Shown here piece after piece: positions 1 to 9,254 of a DNA stretch of 64,000 nucleotides. The position numbers and the translations under genes are program-made. The DNA comes from Thalassovita mediterranea (lineage in GTDB: Bacteria; Pseudomonadota; Alphaproteobacteria; Rhodobacterales; Rhodobacteraceae): NCBI RefSeq assembly GCF_001458435.1, contig NZ_CYSF01000006.1, positions 620,001-684,000 on the forward strand, given 5' to 3'. Each line of letters opens with the position of its first letter. Position 1 is the stretch's first letter. A model generated the notes under the pieces. It did no database searches, was not told the origin of the DNA, and saw nothing but the letters and a program-made list of their open reading frames with translations.

Positions 1-201
1 CACCGAGTATTTGCCGCCGGTGATGATGTAGCCATCATAGGCATCAGGTGCAGGCAGATCGTCCTTCACCGCGCTGATCACAGTCCATTCAGCCTGTGGC
101 ATATGGCGAATCAGGGCCTGTTTGAACCGTTCAGGCGATGGCAGGTGTTTCGGTTTTTCGCCCGGTTCGGTGTGGCCAATGTGAAGAATGCAGATTTTCA
201 T
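1..201 (-). CDS. class I glutamine amidotransferase, N-terminal part (cut by window edge)
   Basis: The 67 visible residues begin MKICILHIGHTEPGEKP and contain YDGYIITGGKYSV, the fold start of stand-alone class I glutamine amidotransferases (GMP-synthase glutaminase-like): a first beta strand followed by the strand-loop that forms the oxyanion region. The catalytic Cys-His-Glu lie beyond the window, so activity cannot be judged. The ATG at 199-201 is preceded by GAGGA at a good distance. It is divergent from the N-formylglutamate amidohydrolase at 432, and the roughly 230 bp between them should hold promoters for both. Such enzymes often deamidate or hydrolyse gamma-glutamyl amines; the exact substrate is unknown here. 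Confidence 0.75.
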   Translation of the reverse strand, partial: MKICILHIGHTEPGEKPKHLPSPERFKQALIRHMPQAEWTVISAVKDDLPAPDAYDGYIITGGKYSV

Positions 202-431
202 GATCGTCCTCGTACGGCGCCAATGCGCCCTGACTGAAGTCCAAATGCTGCCCTGTCCCTACTGCGGGCGGCAAAACATGAAAACGTTATTCAAAAAGCT
301 TATTACCCTATAATCCACAAGGCATAACGAAATCTTATGCCTACTTTGAGCTAATCAATAAGATTTTCGATGAAGCGCGCAGCAAATAAGGTCGAATCGC
401 AACTCGAACCCAGAACAGGCGCACAAACGTT

Positions 432-1328
432 ATGTCTTCGCACCCATCAATCATAAGCAGAAACACCCCACATCCGGCACTGACGGTATCCCACGGGCAA
501 TCCCCGCTTATGCTGTCCTTCCCTCATTCGGGCGACGTTTACCCCGATGATTTCGGGTACCGTGAGGATCTCAGCTATTCTGACATCGACCATCCATCCG
601 ACAAATACATGGATGAGATTTTCGCCGAGGGCCGCGAACTGGGCCTAAGCACGATTAAGGCAAACTTCCCCCGAGCTTATGTGGATGTAAACCGCCACCA
701 GCATGACATCGACAAGGATATGCTGGATGATCCTGACAACTGGTTTGGCCGGTTCCTGCCCGGTTCCGTTCAGGCAGGCGCCACGCTGTTCTGGTCGAAA
801 TCCTATGAAAAGCCACTCTATGACCGTAAGCTGACGCTGGCAGAGGCAAAGGCGCGCATCGCCAAATACTTCATCCCCTATCACCAAACCATGACCAGCA
901 TGGTTGAAGGTCTGCGCCAAGAGCACGGTGAAGTTTATATCGTCGATTGCCATTCCATGACCCGCTATGATCGCAAGATGCGCGGCGGCACCGAACGCCC
1001 GCAGGTCGACATCGGGACCCGCAACGGCCATTCCTGCGCACCGGATCTGACCGAAAAGATGGCCCAACTGTTCACCGATCGCGGCTACGAAGTCGGGATC
1101 AACAAACGGTTTATTGGCGGTGAGATCACCCTGCGCTACGGCTGGCCCGACATCGACCAGCATATCTTGCAGGTCGAATTGCGCCGTGACCTCTACATGA
1201 ACGAGGCCACCCGCGAGCGGAACGAAAATTTTGCCAAGGTTCAGGCCGACTGCGCCGAGATCCTGCGTGAATACAAAACCTACGTTGAAAACAGAACGCC
1301 GAAACAAACGGCGCGTGTTGCCACCTAA
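432..1328 (+). CDS. N-formylglutamate amidohydrolase family protein
   Basis: 298 residues. The family hydrolyses N-formyl-L-glutamate (or related N-acyl amino acids) to formate and the amino acid, a late step in some histidine degradation routes. Visible family landmarks are FPHSGDVYP (about 30-38), PRAYVDVNR (80-88), VDCHSM (171-176), DIGTRNG (193-199) and NKRFIGGEITLRYG near 227-240; the His and Asp residues in them are expected to bind the catalytic metal. It stops only 19 bp before the solute-binding protein gene of a peptide-type ABC importer, so the two are probably co-transcribed. I infer that the importer brings in N-formylated amino acids or small peptides that this cytoplasmic enzyme deformylates. 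No other hut genes are visible, so calling it hutG would over-reach. Confidence 0.88.
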   Translation: MSSHPSIISRNTPHPALTVSHGQSPLMLSFPHSGDVYPDDFGYREDLSYSDIDHPSDKYMDEIFAEGRELGLSTIKANFPRAYVDVNRHQHDIDKDMLDDPDNWFGRFLPGSVQAGATLFWSKSYEKPLYDRKLTLAEAKARIAKYFIPYHQTMTSMVEGLRQEHGEVYIVDCHSMTRYDRKMRGGTERPQVDIGTRNGHSCAPDLTEKMAQLFTDRGYEVGINKRFIGGEITLRYGWPDIDQHILQVELRRDLYMNEATRERNENFAKVQADCAEILREYKTYVENRTPKQTARVAT

Positions 1329-1347
1329 CCCCACGGGAGACACCATT

Positions 1348-2940
1348 ATGAAAACCACCCTGTCCCTTCTGGCACTGGCCGCCACTGTGGCGCTGCCCAG
1401 CGTTGCCTCTGCTGACACGCTGCGCATGGCCTTTTCGTCCGCGCCGCGCTCTATCGACCCCTATCCCTTCGGCGGCGCCCCGACCGCATCGCTGAAAGAA
1501 CACGTGTTCGAAGCACTGGTTGCTGCCGATGACAGTCCCCTTCTGGCCGAAGGCTGGAAATGGACCAGCCCCACCACGCTGGAAGTGAAGCTGCGCGACG
1601 GCATCAAATTCCACAATGGCGCCGATCTGACCGCGCGCGACGTTGTCTACAGCGCCTGCCGCATGGCCTACAAAGTTGACGGTAAACGCAATCTGCTGAC
1701 CAGTTCCATGGGTCCGATTGCGGATGTTGTCGCGGTAGATGACCTGACCGTCCGCTTTGAAACCAAAGCCCCCTACCCGCTGTGGGTCCAAAAGATGAAG
1801 TTCCTGTCGATCCTGACAGCATCTGACGCGGATGTCCCCGCAGGCCCGATCAAATTTGACGCCGAAGGCGACTGCGGCATCGCGGCCTATCCGACCCGTT
1901 CGGATTTCGAAAAAGGCGATGCGGCGATCGGCACCGGCCCGTTCACCATGGTCAGCTTCGACAAATCTGGTGAGGCGGAACTGGCCCGTTTTGACGGCTA
2001 CTGGGGCGAAAAATCCGACTGGGAAAAAGTCGAAGTGCGCACCATCGGTAACGCAGGTGCCCGTCTGGCTGGTCTGTTTGCAGGTGACTTCGACCTGATC
2101 GAAAACCCCACCACCGAAGATCTGGCCGCACTAGAAGCAAACGACGACTACGCCTTCACCTCGATGCCGTCGTGGCGTTCGATCTTCCTCGTCATGGATG
2201 TGAACCCCGAAGGCGCCAAAGGTGTGACCGCCGAAGATGGTTCTGCCCCGCTGGCCAACCCGCTGGTACGTCAGGCTATGTCGCTGGCAATCAACCGTCA
2301 GGCAATCGCAGATCGTCTGTTTGGTGGTAACGCGACCGTGGCGAACCAATTCTCGCCCTCTTACCGTGCTGGTGCGCCTGAAATGCCCGCACTGGAATAT
2401 GATCCGGTTAAGGCCAAAGAACTGCTGGCAGAAGCAGGCTATCCCAACGGGTTCTCCGTTGATTTCGCCGCCCCCGCAGATCGCTATGCAAACGGCGCCC
2501 GTGTGGCGCAGGCGGTGACGCAGTACCTGTCGCGCGTTGGCATTCAGGTGAACCTGAAAACCCAACCTTGGTCGGTCTTTGCCGGTCAGCGTAAAGAGCG
2601 TGAATTGGGCCTGTTCCTCTATGGTTGGGGTCACCCGCAGGGTCCGGCGCAGATGATCTCCTTTGCCTTTGCATCGCGTGACAAGGCGCTGGGTCTGGGA
2701 TCGTCCAACTATTCGAACTACGCCAGCCCCGAATTTGACGCAGCGATCAAGGCATGGGCCGTAGAAACCGATCAGGCCAAAGCAGACGGTTATGTTGCAG
2801 ACGCAATGAAAGCCGTAATGACTGACCTGCCCGGCATCCCGCTTTACTACCAGCACAGCATCTGGGCGCACCGTTCGGATCTGGAAGTAAAGGGTCGTCA
2901 GGACGAGCGGACCAACGCAGCAATGGTCAGCAAAAAATAA
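1348..2940 (+). CDS. peptide-type ABC transporter solute-binding protein (family 5)
   Basis: 530 residues counted from the ATG at 1348, which has CGGGAGA about 8 nt upstream; earlier in-frame codons overlap the preceding gene and lack a signal sequence. A classical signal peptide (residues 1-22, ending VASA-D) sends it to the periplasm. The mature part has the SBP_bac_5 pattern: SIDPYPFGG early, LRDGIKFHNGADLTARDVVYS around 85-105, and a C-terminal LPGIPLYYQHSIWAH. Its size is usual for dipeptide or oligopeptide receptors. It is the receptor for the permeases and double ATPase that follow. The strong hairpin after the stop would let this gene be expressed above the membrane subunits. Substrate is inferred only from context (N-formyl compounds or peptides). 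Confidence 0.9.
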   Translation: MKTTLSLLALAATVALPSVASADTLRMAFSSAPRSIDPYPFGGAPTASLKEHVFEALVAADDSPLLAEGWKWTSPTTLEVKLRDGIKFHNGADLTARDVVYSACRMAYKVDGKRNLLTSSMGPIADVVAVDDLTVRFETKAPYPLWVQKMKFLSILTASDADVPAGPIKFDAEGDCGIAAYPTRSDFEKGDAAIGTGPFTMVSFDKSGEAELARFDGYWGEKSDWEKVEVRTIGNAGARLAGLFAGDFDLIENPTTEDLAALEANDDYAFTSMPSWRSIFLVMDVNPEGAKGVTAEDGSAPLANPLVRQAMSLAINRQAIADRLFGGNATVANQFSPSYRAGAPEMPALEYDPVKAKELLAEAGYPNGFSVDFAAPADRYANGARVAQAVTQYLSRVGIQVNLKTQPWSVFAGQRKERELGLFLYGWGHPQGPAQMISFAFASRDKALGLGSSNYSNYASPEFDAAIKAWAVETDQAKADGYVADAMKAVMTDLPGIPLYYQHSIWAHRSDLEVKGRQDERTNAAMVSKK

Positions 2941-2950
2941 GAAAAACTTA

Positions 2951-2981
2951 CGCGCCGGATCACTCCCCGGCGCGTCTTTTT
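2951..2981 (+). terminator. intra-operon terminator or attenuator after the binding protein
   Basis: Perfect 8 bp stem (CGCGCCGG / CCGGCGCG) with an 8 nt loop followed by TCTTTTT. It sits between the receptor gene and the first permease, a common arrangement that gives more receptor than membrane protein or stabilises the upstream message. Confidence 0.75.
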
Positions 2982-2998
2982 AAACGGAGGGGGCAGGA

Positions 2999-3964
2999 AT
3001 GCTAAGTTTTGTTCTACGACGATTGGGCCAGAGCTCTATTCTGATCCTGATTATGTCGATCCTAGTATTTGTCGGCATGTATGTCGTATCGGATCCGGTC
3101 GCCGTTCTGGCCGGTGAGGATTTCACCGAAGAGGACCGGATTGCACTGGCCGAAGAGCTGGGCGTGAACCGCCCCCTTGTGGTGCAATATCTGTCGTTCC
3201 TGAAAAACATCGCGCAGGGCGATTTTGGCACCTCCTTTGTTTATAACCGTCCGGTTCTGGACCTGATCCTTGAACGTCTGCCAGCCACATTGGAGGTGGC
3301 CGTGCTGGCAATCGGTATCGGCCTGACCATCGGTATTCCGCTGGGCATCTATTCCGGCCTCAACCAGCGCAAACCTGCAACCAAGGCAATCAGCTTTACC
3401 ACCACGGTAGGTTATTCGATCCCGAACTTCTGGCAGGCGCTGCTGTTGATCCTGTGTTTTTCGGTCTGGCTGAAATGGCTGCCCGCTTCGGGCCGTGGCG
3501 ACACCACCGATCTGTTCGGCATTCCGGTGTCTTTCCTCAACTGGGACGGGCTGTCGCATATGCTGCTGCCAGCGATCAACCTTGCGATCTACAAGATCTG
3601 TATGCAGGCGCGCCTGTCGCGGTCCGGCACACAGGAAGTGATGTATCAGGACTATATGACCTTCGCCCGCGCCAAGGGTATTGGCCGTGATCGCCTGATC
3701 CGCCGCCACCTGATGCGCAATATCCTGATCCCCATTGTGACCATCACCGGTCTGGAACTGGGCGGGCTGATCGCGTTTTCGACTGTGACAGAAACCGTGT
3801 TCTCCTGGCCCGGCATCGGCAAGCTGCTGCTCGACAGCATCCACCATGCGGACCGTCCGATTGTGGTCGCCTATCTGATCCTGATCACGCTGATGTTCGT
3901 GACCATCAACTTTATCGTCGACGTGCTTTACGCGCTGCTCGACCCGCGCATTCGCTATAAATAA
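2999..3964 (+). CDS. ABC transporter permease, DppB/OppB type
   Basis: 321 residues with about six membrane helices. It begins MLSFVLRRLGQSSILILIMS, the usual first helix of DppB-type subunits, and carries the EAA-loop segment DYMTFARAKGIGRDRLIRRH near residues 218-237, which docks on the ATPase. ATG at 2999 follows a strong GGAGGGGG site. It pairs with the next permease to form the channel of the importer. The gene is separated from the second permease by 12 nt. Family assignment is secure; substrate is not readable from the sequence. Confidence 0.92.
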   Translation: MLSFVLRRLGQSSILILIMSILVFVGMYVVSDPVAVLAGEDFTEEDRIALAEELGVNRPLVVQYLSFLKNIAQGDFGTSFVYNRPVLDLILERLPATLEVAVLAIGIGLTIGIPLGIYSGLNQRKPATKAISFTTTVGYSIPNFWQALLLILCFSVWLKWLPASGRGDTTDLFGIPVSFLNWDGLSHMLLPAINLAIYKICMQARLSRSGTQEVMYQDYMTFARAKGIGRDRLIRRHLMRNILIPIVTITGLELGGLIAFSTVTETVFSWPGIGKLLLDSIHHADRPIVVAYLILITLMFVTINFIVDVLYALLDPRIRYK

Positions 3965-3976
3965 GGGGGCCGAGAG

Positions 3977-4867
3977 ATGAACAAACCAGAACCCACAGCG
4001 CTGCAGCGCTTTGCCAAGATCTTTCGCGGTCATCCGATGGCCATTGCGGGCCTCTTTGGGATCACCTTCTTTATCCTTGTGGCAATCTTTGCCCCGTGGA
4101 TTGCACCGCAAAACCCCTATGACCAGATGCAATTGGACATTCTGGATGGCCTGTTGCCCCCCGGTTCGACCCTTGGCACTGGCATTGTCAGTATCTTGGG
4201 CACCGATGCACTGGGCCGCGATATTCTGTCGGCGGTGATGTATGGCCTGCGCATTTCGCTCTTCGTCGCCTTTGTCGCGGTGCTGGTCGGATCGGGGATC
4301 GGCGTGATCCTTGGCCTGCTGGCCGCCCAAAAACGCGGCTGGGTCGAAACCGTAATCATGCGGGCCGTTGACCTGAAAATCAGTTTCCCCGGTATTCTGC
4401 TGGCACTGATGCTTCTGGCGATGTTCGGCACCGGCGTGGACAAGGTGATCTTTGCCCTGATCATCGGTGCATGGGCATCCAAAGCGCGATTGGTGCGCGC
4501 GGTCGCCTTGTCGGAGATGAAGAAAGAATACATCGACGCCGCCCGTCTGGCTGGCCTCAGCGATTGGCGCATCATGACGCGCTTCTTGCTGCCGAACTCC
4601 ATCTCGCCCGTTTTGGTCGTCTTGCCGATGTCCATTTCTGGCGCGATTGGGGCGGAGGCAACGCTGTCCTTCCTCGGTGTGGGTGTGCCTATCACCGAAC
4701 CTTCGCTGGGCCTGTTGATCGCCAACGGCAACGACTACCTGCTGTCGGGCAAATGGTGGATCAGCATCTTCCCCGGTCTGGTGCTGGTACTGATGGTGCT
4801 GTGCATCAACGTCGTCGCTGACCGCCTGCGCGATCACGCAAACCCCTACCTGCGCGGAAAGGACTGA
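3977..4867 (+). CDS. ABC transporter permease, DppC/OppC type
   Basis: 296 residues. The N-terminal stretch FRGHPMAIAGLFGITFFILV is the OppC-type cytoplasmic tail and first helix, followed by a periplasmic loop with LGTDALGRDILSAVMYGLRI, the conserved DppC 'GTDxxGRD' signature. The EAA segment is KKEYIDAARLAGLSDWRIMT (about 178-197). It forms the heterodimeric channel with the preceding gene. The stop is 4 nt before the ATPase start, consistent with one operon. Confidence 0.92.
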   Translation: MNKPEPTALQRFAKIFRGHPMAIAGLFGITFFILVAIFAPWIAPQNPYDQMQLDILDGLLPPGSTLGTGIVSILGTDALGRDILSAVMYGLRISLFVAFVAVLVGSGIGVILGLLAAQKRGWVETVIMRAVDLKISFPGILLALMLLAMFGTGVDKVIFALIIGAWASKARLVRAVALSEMKKEYIDAARLAGLSDWRIMTRFLLPNSISPVLVVLPMSISGAIGAEATLSFLGVGVPITEPSLGLLIANGNDYLLSGKWWISIFPGLVLVLMVLCINVVADRLRDHANPYLRGKD

Positions 4868-4871
4868 TCTG

Positions 4872-6584
4872 ATGAGCATGATCGACACCAACACACTGAT
4901 CGAAGTGCAAGACCTGACCATCGCCTATCCGATGGCCGACGGCGAAGTGTTCCGCGCCCTCAAAGGCATCTCGCTAGAGGTGGCGCGGGGACAGATCGTC
5001 GGCGTGGTCGGCGAAAGCGGCGCCGGCAAATCCACCATCGGCAAGGCCACGCTGGGCCTTTTGGACGACAACGCGGTGATTGAAACCGGTGGCGTCCGTC
5101 TGGATGAGGCACGCGTGTCCCACTTTGAGGAACACATGTTCGCCGACGTGCGCGGCAAGAAGGTGGGTTATATCTATCAGAACCCGATGACCGCGCTGAA
5201 CCCGGTGCTGACCATCGGCGAACAGATCATCGAGGCGATCACCGCCAACACCGACAAACGCGGTGATGCAGCGCGCGCCTATGCGATCGAACTGCTGGAA
5301 CAGGCCGAGGTGCCCCTGCCAGAGGATCGGCTGGACAAATACCCTCACCAGCTGTCCGGTGGTCTGTGTCAGCGGATTGTCTTTGCCATCGCCGTTTCTG
5401 CGAAGCCAGATCTGATCATCGCGGATGAACCGACAACAGCGCTGGATGTGACCGTGCAAAAGGCGGTTCTGGACACGCTGAAACGTCTGGCCAAGCGGGA
5501 CAACATCGCGATCATCTTGATCACCCACGACATGGGCGTGGTGGCAGAGATGTGCGATTACGTCTACGTCCTGCGCCACGGTGCGATGGTGGAACATGGC
5601 CCGACCGCCGATCTGATGCAGTCCCCGACGCAGGACTACACCCGCGAACTAATGGCCGCGATCCCGCGCATCGACCGCAAAGTGGAGCGTTTCGCCGTAC
5701 CTGGCGGCCTTGGCAACGCCACCGACCGCCAACGCGCCATTGATTACCTGATGGGCAACAAGGCGGATCGTCAAACGGCGAACGGTGACGAACCTCTGTT
5801 GCAGGTCCGTGGCTTGTCCAAGGTCTTTACCACCGCGGCCACCCTTGTTTCGGCGGCCAATTCCTTCCGCGCGGTGGATGACGTCAACTTTGACGTCTAC
5901 CCCGGTGAAACACTGGGCATCGTGGGCGAGTCTGGGTCAGGCAAATCCACCGTTGGGCGGATGATCCTTGGCCTGCACACACCCGAAGCGGGGGCCGAGA
6001 TCGTCTATCGCGGCCGCGATGTGTCCAGCATCACCTCGAAAAAGGATCGCCTGGAACACTGCAAATCGCTGCAGTGCATCTTTCAGGATCCCTATTCCTC
6101 GCTGAATCCGCGGATGAGCGCCGGTGAAAACATCACCCACGCCCTCAAGGCGCATGGCACACTGGGCCGCAAAGAGGCGGATCAGCTGGCCGGTGACCTG
6201 ATGGAACTGGTGGGCCTGCCGCGCGCATCGCGCCGCAAGATGCCGCATGCGTTTTCCGGCGGGGAACGCCAGCGGATCGGCATTGCCCGCGCCCTGTCGT
6301 TCCGTCCTGACTTCATCTTCTGCGACGAACCCACCTCGGCGCTGGATGTGACGGTACAGGCGGAACTGCTGAACCTGTTGAAGGATCTGCAGGATGAACT
6401 GGGGCTGACCCTGCTGTTTGTCAGCCACGACCTATCGGTTGTGCGCCAGATGTGTGACCGCGTGTTGGTGATGAAGTCCGGTCAAGTGGTTGAATCCGGC
6501 CCCTGTGACAAGGTGCTGGTCGATCCCGACGCCGAATATACCAAGGGCCTGCTGGCCGCGATGCCCAAGTTCGAGTTCTCCTGA
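4872..6584 (+). CDS. double-domain ABC ATPase (DppD-DppF type fusion)
   Basis: 570 residues containing two complete ATPase cassettes in one chain, the fused form of the two ATPases that power peptide-type importers. First cassette: Walker A GESGAGKST (48-56), signature LSGGLCQRI, Walker B LIIADEPTTALD. Second cassette: Walker A GESGSGKST, signature FSGGERQRI, Walker B FIFCDEPTSALD. Each half has the H-loop (ILITHDMGVV; LFVSHDLSVV). The first signature has Cys where Arg or Gln is common, which is minor. It completes a full importer (receptor, two permeases, ATPase) encoded from 1348 to 6584. Confidence 0.92.
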   Translation: MSMIDTNTLIEVQDLTIAYPMADGEVFRALKGISLEVARGQIVGVVGESGAGKSTIGKATLGLLDDNAVIETGGVRLDEARVSHFEEHMFADVRGKKVGYIYQNPMTALNPVLTIGEQIIEAITANTDKRGDAARAYAIELLEQAEVPLPEDRLDKYPHQLSGGLCQRIVFAIAVSAKPDLIIADEPTTALDVTVQKAVLDTLKRLAKRDNIAIILITHDMGVVAEMCDYVYVLRHGAMVEHGPTADLMQSPTQDYTRELMAAIPRIDRKVERFAVPGGLGNATDRQRAIDYLMGNKADRQTANGDEPLLQVRGLSKVFTTAATLVSAANSFRAVDDVNFDVYPGETLGIVGESGSGKSTVGRMILGLHTPEAGAEIVYRGRDVSSITSKKDRLEHCKSLQCIFQDPYSSLNPRMSAGENITHALKAHGTLGRKEADQLAGDLMELVGLPRASRRKMPHAFSGGERQRIGIARALSFRPDFIFCDEPTSALDVTVQAELLNLLKDLQDELGLTLLFVSHDLSVVRQMCDRVLVMKSGQVVESGPCDKVLVDPDAEYTKGLLAAMPKFEFS

Positions 6585-6658
6585 ACCCTGAACCGCCCCC
6601 CGTATCCGCAGCGACGCTGCATTGATCACGGGGGGCAAACACCTTTAGACTGATCGTT

Positions 6659-7573
6659 ATGGCAAACACCCCGAACCGCATCCGCCGCCTCAAACATATC
6701 GAGGCCTTTTCCGCCGTGATTTCCAACGGCTCCATCTCGGGTGCAGCGCGGCAGTTGGGGGTGTCACAGCCCGCCGTCAGCCAGCTGATCAAATCGCTGG
6801 AAGATGCCATCGGCGCGCCCCTGTTCATTCGCCGCAACGGGGCCATTTTCCCCACCAGCCGCGCCGAAAGCCTGCGCGAAGACGCGATTGAACTGCTAGC
6901 CCATCTGGACCGGTTTCAGGCCCAGCTAAGCCATCAGAAAACCGGCCATCTATCAACGATCCGCATTTCTGCCAGCATGAGTGTGACCAGCGAACTGCTG
7001 CCATCTGTGCTAAGCGAGCTTTCGGGTCACAGCCCAGACATCAAATACTATGTCAGCTCTGTCCCGCTGGGGACGATGGTGCCGTCACTGGTGCAAGGCC
7101 ATATTGATTTCGCCATTCACACCCGCAAGCTGGAACACCCAACGCTTTACAACGATATGCTGTTCGAGGCGCAGCAGGTCGCGGTGATGAGCGCCTCACA
7201 CCCCTTGGCGCAGAAAGACGATCTTTGCATCGCTGATTTCAAAGGGTGTCGCATCATCACATCGACCAAGAGTGACCCGTCCTATCACTACTTCGAACGC
7301 CTTTGGCGCGAAGAAAACCTGCCAACACAAACAGTTCTGCAATCCCCTTTTGCCAGCTTCGCCATCCAGATGGTCGAACCTATGCGCGCTGTCACCTTCA
7401 ACAACGAGGTCATGGCCCGTGTTGTTGTCGACCGCACGCCGGGTCTGGTGATCCGCAAAGTCGAAGGCCTGAAGCAGATGACGCCGTTCTTTCTAGCCTG
7501 CGCGGAATGGCAGTACGGGTCTGAAACACATCACCTACTGCGCGACAGTTTCCTTAAGGCCGTGCAACCCTAG
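6659..7573 (+). CDS. LysR-family transcriptional regulator
   Basis: 304 residues with an N-terminal winged helix-turn-helix (about 10-68; SGAARQLGVSQPAVSQLIKS) and a C-terminal periplasmic-binding-protein-like effector domain. The gene follows the transporter by 74 bp on the same strand and ends in a terminator. It is a plausible regulator of the deformylase/importer operon and may sense its substrate, but LysR genes are more often divergent from their targets, so this is an inference from position. Confidence 0.85.
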   Translation: MANTPNRIRRLKHIEAFSAVISNGSISGAARQLGVSQPAVSQLIKSLEDAIGAPLFIRRNGAIFPTSRAESLREDAIELLAHLDRFQAQLSHQKTGHLSTIRISASMSVTSELLPSVLSELSGHSPDIKYYVSSVPLGTMVPSLVQGHIDFAIHTRKLEHPTLYNDMLFEAQQVAVMSASHPLAQKDDLCIADFKGCRIITSTKSDPSYHYFERLWREENLPTQTVLQSPFASFAIQMVEPMRAVTFNNEVMARVVVDRTPGLVIRKVEGLKQMTPFFLACAEWQYGSETHHLLRDSFLKAVQP

Positions 7574-7601
7574 GTCCGCCCGCCCAAAGCAACATCACCA
7601 T

Positions 7602-7628
7602 AAAGCCGCCAATTGGGCGGCTTTTGCG
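7602..7628 (+). terminator. rho-independent terminator after the LysR gene
   Basis: Stem AGCCGCC / GGCGGCT around AATTG followed by TTTTGCGTTTT. It closes the transporter-regulator unit. Confidence 0.75.
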
Positions 7629-7665
7629 TTTTCTGCGGCCGCCCGCAAAAACCTGAGTATTATTG

Positions 7666-7693
7666 TTGACTTTGATTTTTTAAAACTTATTAA
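7666..7693 (+). promoter_or_regulatory. candidate promoter of the DUF4856-type gene
   Basis: TTGACT at 7666-7671 and TATTAA at 7688-7693 with 16 bp between, in an AT-rich block that contrasts with the GC-rich surroundings. The start codon is 53 bp further on. The AT-rich stretch could also hold an operator (for example of an iron regulator), but no clear palindrome was seen. Confidence 0.4.
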
Positions 7694-7745
7694 AAGCGTC
7701 AGATTTTAATTCGACTCAAAATAAGACCTCGAAAAGGACACCAAG

Positions 7746-9149
7746 ATGCGTTCTATCAAACTGCACACCACCGCATTGGCGCTGATCGCGATGACCGCAA
7801 CCGGCGCCGTAGCGGCGGACAGCTACGGCCCCTTCCCCGTGACCCTGAAGGGTTACGCTGGCGACAAAACCAACTCGGTTTCCTATTCCGGCCAGATCGC
7901 ACGTCACGCGCTGCATGACAGCCTGAAGAAAGCGGCGGCACTGGGCAACGGTGGCGCGAACGCGGCTGAAGTTGAAGCGGTGATGCTGTCCTACTTCAAC
8001 GGTTCCGACGCGGATCTGGACATTCTGGCGCCGAAGTCGAAAGACGGCTTCCCGATCAAACAGACCACTGTGAACGCCATCTCCAAGGGCAAAAACATCT
8101 CGGGCAAATTCTACGGTGGCGCGATGCCCGCATGGCCCGGCAACGGCACCGGCAAAGACGCCGTGATGCACATGATCAAAATGGCCGCCAAGTCGGACAA
8201 AGGCTTTGACGCTGAAAACGGCTATGACTGGGGTCAGGTGATTTCGAAATTCACCATGGGCGCGATGATGTACAACCAATCGGTTGACAACTACCTGGAC
8301 GAAAAGCTGGCCGCTGACGTCAAACCCAACGACAAACCCTACAAAGACGGCGCTTACTACACCGGCAAAGAGCACAGCTGGGACGAAGGTTTTGGCTACT
8401 GGGGCGCACCGGCGCACGCCATGAGCCTGACCCCGCAGCAGGCCTACGCCATTGCCAAAGGCAAGGATCTGGCCGCCGCGGACGCCAACGGCGACGGCAT
8501 GGTTGACCTGAAAACCGAATACGTCTTTGGCCCGGCCTACTACGCCGCTGGCGCAGACAAGGGCGGCACCAAGTCGACCAACTACATGCACACCATCATG
8601 CAGGCCTTCATCGATGGTCGTCAGGTGATCGCAGACGCCAAAGGCGAAGCGCTGACCGATGAGGCACGCGCACAGCTGAAAGCCCACGCTGCCACCATCG
8701 AAAGCAACTGGGAAAAAGTGCTGGCCGAAGCCGCGTTCAAATATGCCGGTTCGGTTTACAAAGACATCAACAAGATGGCTGAGGCCGAAGGCGAAGACAA
8801 AGCGAAAGCTTACCGCGCCTACGTGAAGCACTGGGGTGAACTGAAAGGTTTCGCCATGGCGCTGCAGTCGGGCCGCAACAACCTGGGCGCCACCGCGGTT
8901 GAGCTGAACAACCTCGTGGGCTTCGGTCCTGTGACCATGGACAACAGCTACGTCACCGGCGTGGACGCAGAGGGCAACTTCGTCCGTGATCGCCGGATGA
9001 GCTGGAACGACTATCAGCTGAACATGCTGAAAACCCAGGAACTGCTGAAAGGTAAGTTCGGCCTGAAATCGCTGGCCAACGACCAACTGGCAGAGCTGGA
9101 AGCACTGGCCGGCAAACTGGAAGCCGAAGCCAGCGCCGAAACCGACTAA
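7746..9149 (+). CDS. secreted DUF4856-type protein
   Basis: 467 residues with a signal peptide (1-23, TGAVAA-DSYG). The mature protein resembles the DUF4856 family: SYSGQIARHALHDSLK near the start, KFTMGAMMYNQSVDNYL, a KEHSWDEGFGYWG block and a C-terminal LNNLVGFGP segment. ADANGDGMVDLKTE is an EF-hand-like calcium loop. The biochemical function of the family is unknown. The gene is closely followed by a sterol-desaturase-like gene after a terminator-like hairpin, so a shared role is possible. The window gives no further clue to function. Confidence 0.7.
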   Translation: MRSIKLHTTALALIAMTATGAVAADSYGPFPVTLKGYAGDKTNSVSYSGQIARHALHDSLKKAAALGNGGANAAEVEAVMLSYFNGSDADLDILAPKSKDGFPIKQTTVNAISKGKNISGKFYGGAMPAWPGNGTGKDAVMHMIKMAAKSDKGFDAENGYDWGQVISKFTMGAMMYNQSVDNYLDEKLAADVKPNDKPYKDGAYYTGKEHSWDEGFGYWGAPAHAMSLTPQQAYAIAKGKDLAAADANGDGMVDLKTEYVFGPAYYAAGADKGGTKSTNYMHTIMQAFIDGRQVIADAKGEALTDEARAQLKAHAATIESNWEKVLAEAAFKYAGSVYKDINKMAEAEGEDKAKAYRAYVKHWGELKGFAMALQSGRNNLGATAVELNNLVGFGPVTMDNSYVTGVDAEGNFVRDRRMSWNDYQLNMLKTQELLKGKFGLKSLANDQLAELEALAGKLEAEASAETD

Positions 9150-9195
9150 GTCGCAGACCAAAACAGATCCGGTCACCGGATCTGGCACAGACCTC

Positions 9196-9226
9196 AAGGC
9201 GGCCCCACACGGGCCGCCTTTCGCTT
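9196..9226 (+). terminator. rho-independent terminator
   Basis: Ten-bp perfect stem AAGGCGGCCC / GGGCCGCCTT with a CACAC loop followed by TCGCTTT. A second inverted repeat without a T tract lies just before it. Confidence 0.75.
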
Positions 9227-9254
9227 TCGCCGCCAAGGGCATAAAAGGTGCACC

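Noticed and set aside
3062-4921. 619-codon minus-strand frame rich in Gln, His and Asp
   Set aside because: Antisense of the two ABC permease genes; no ribosome site and no family features.
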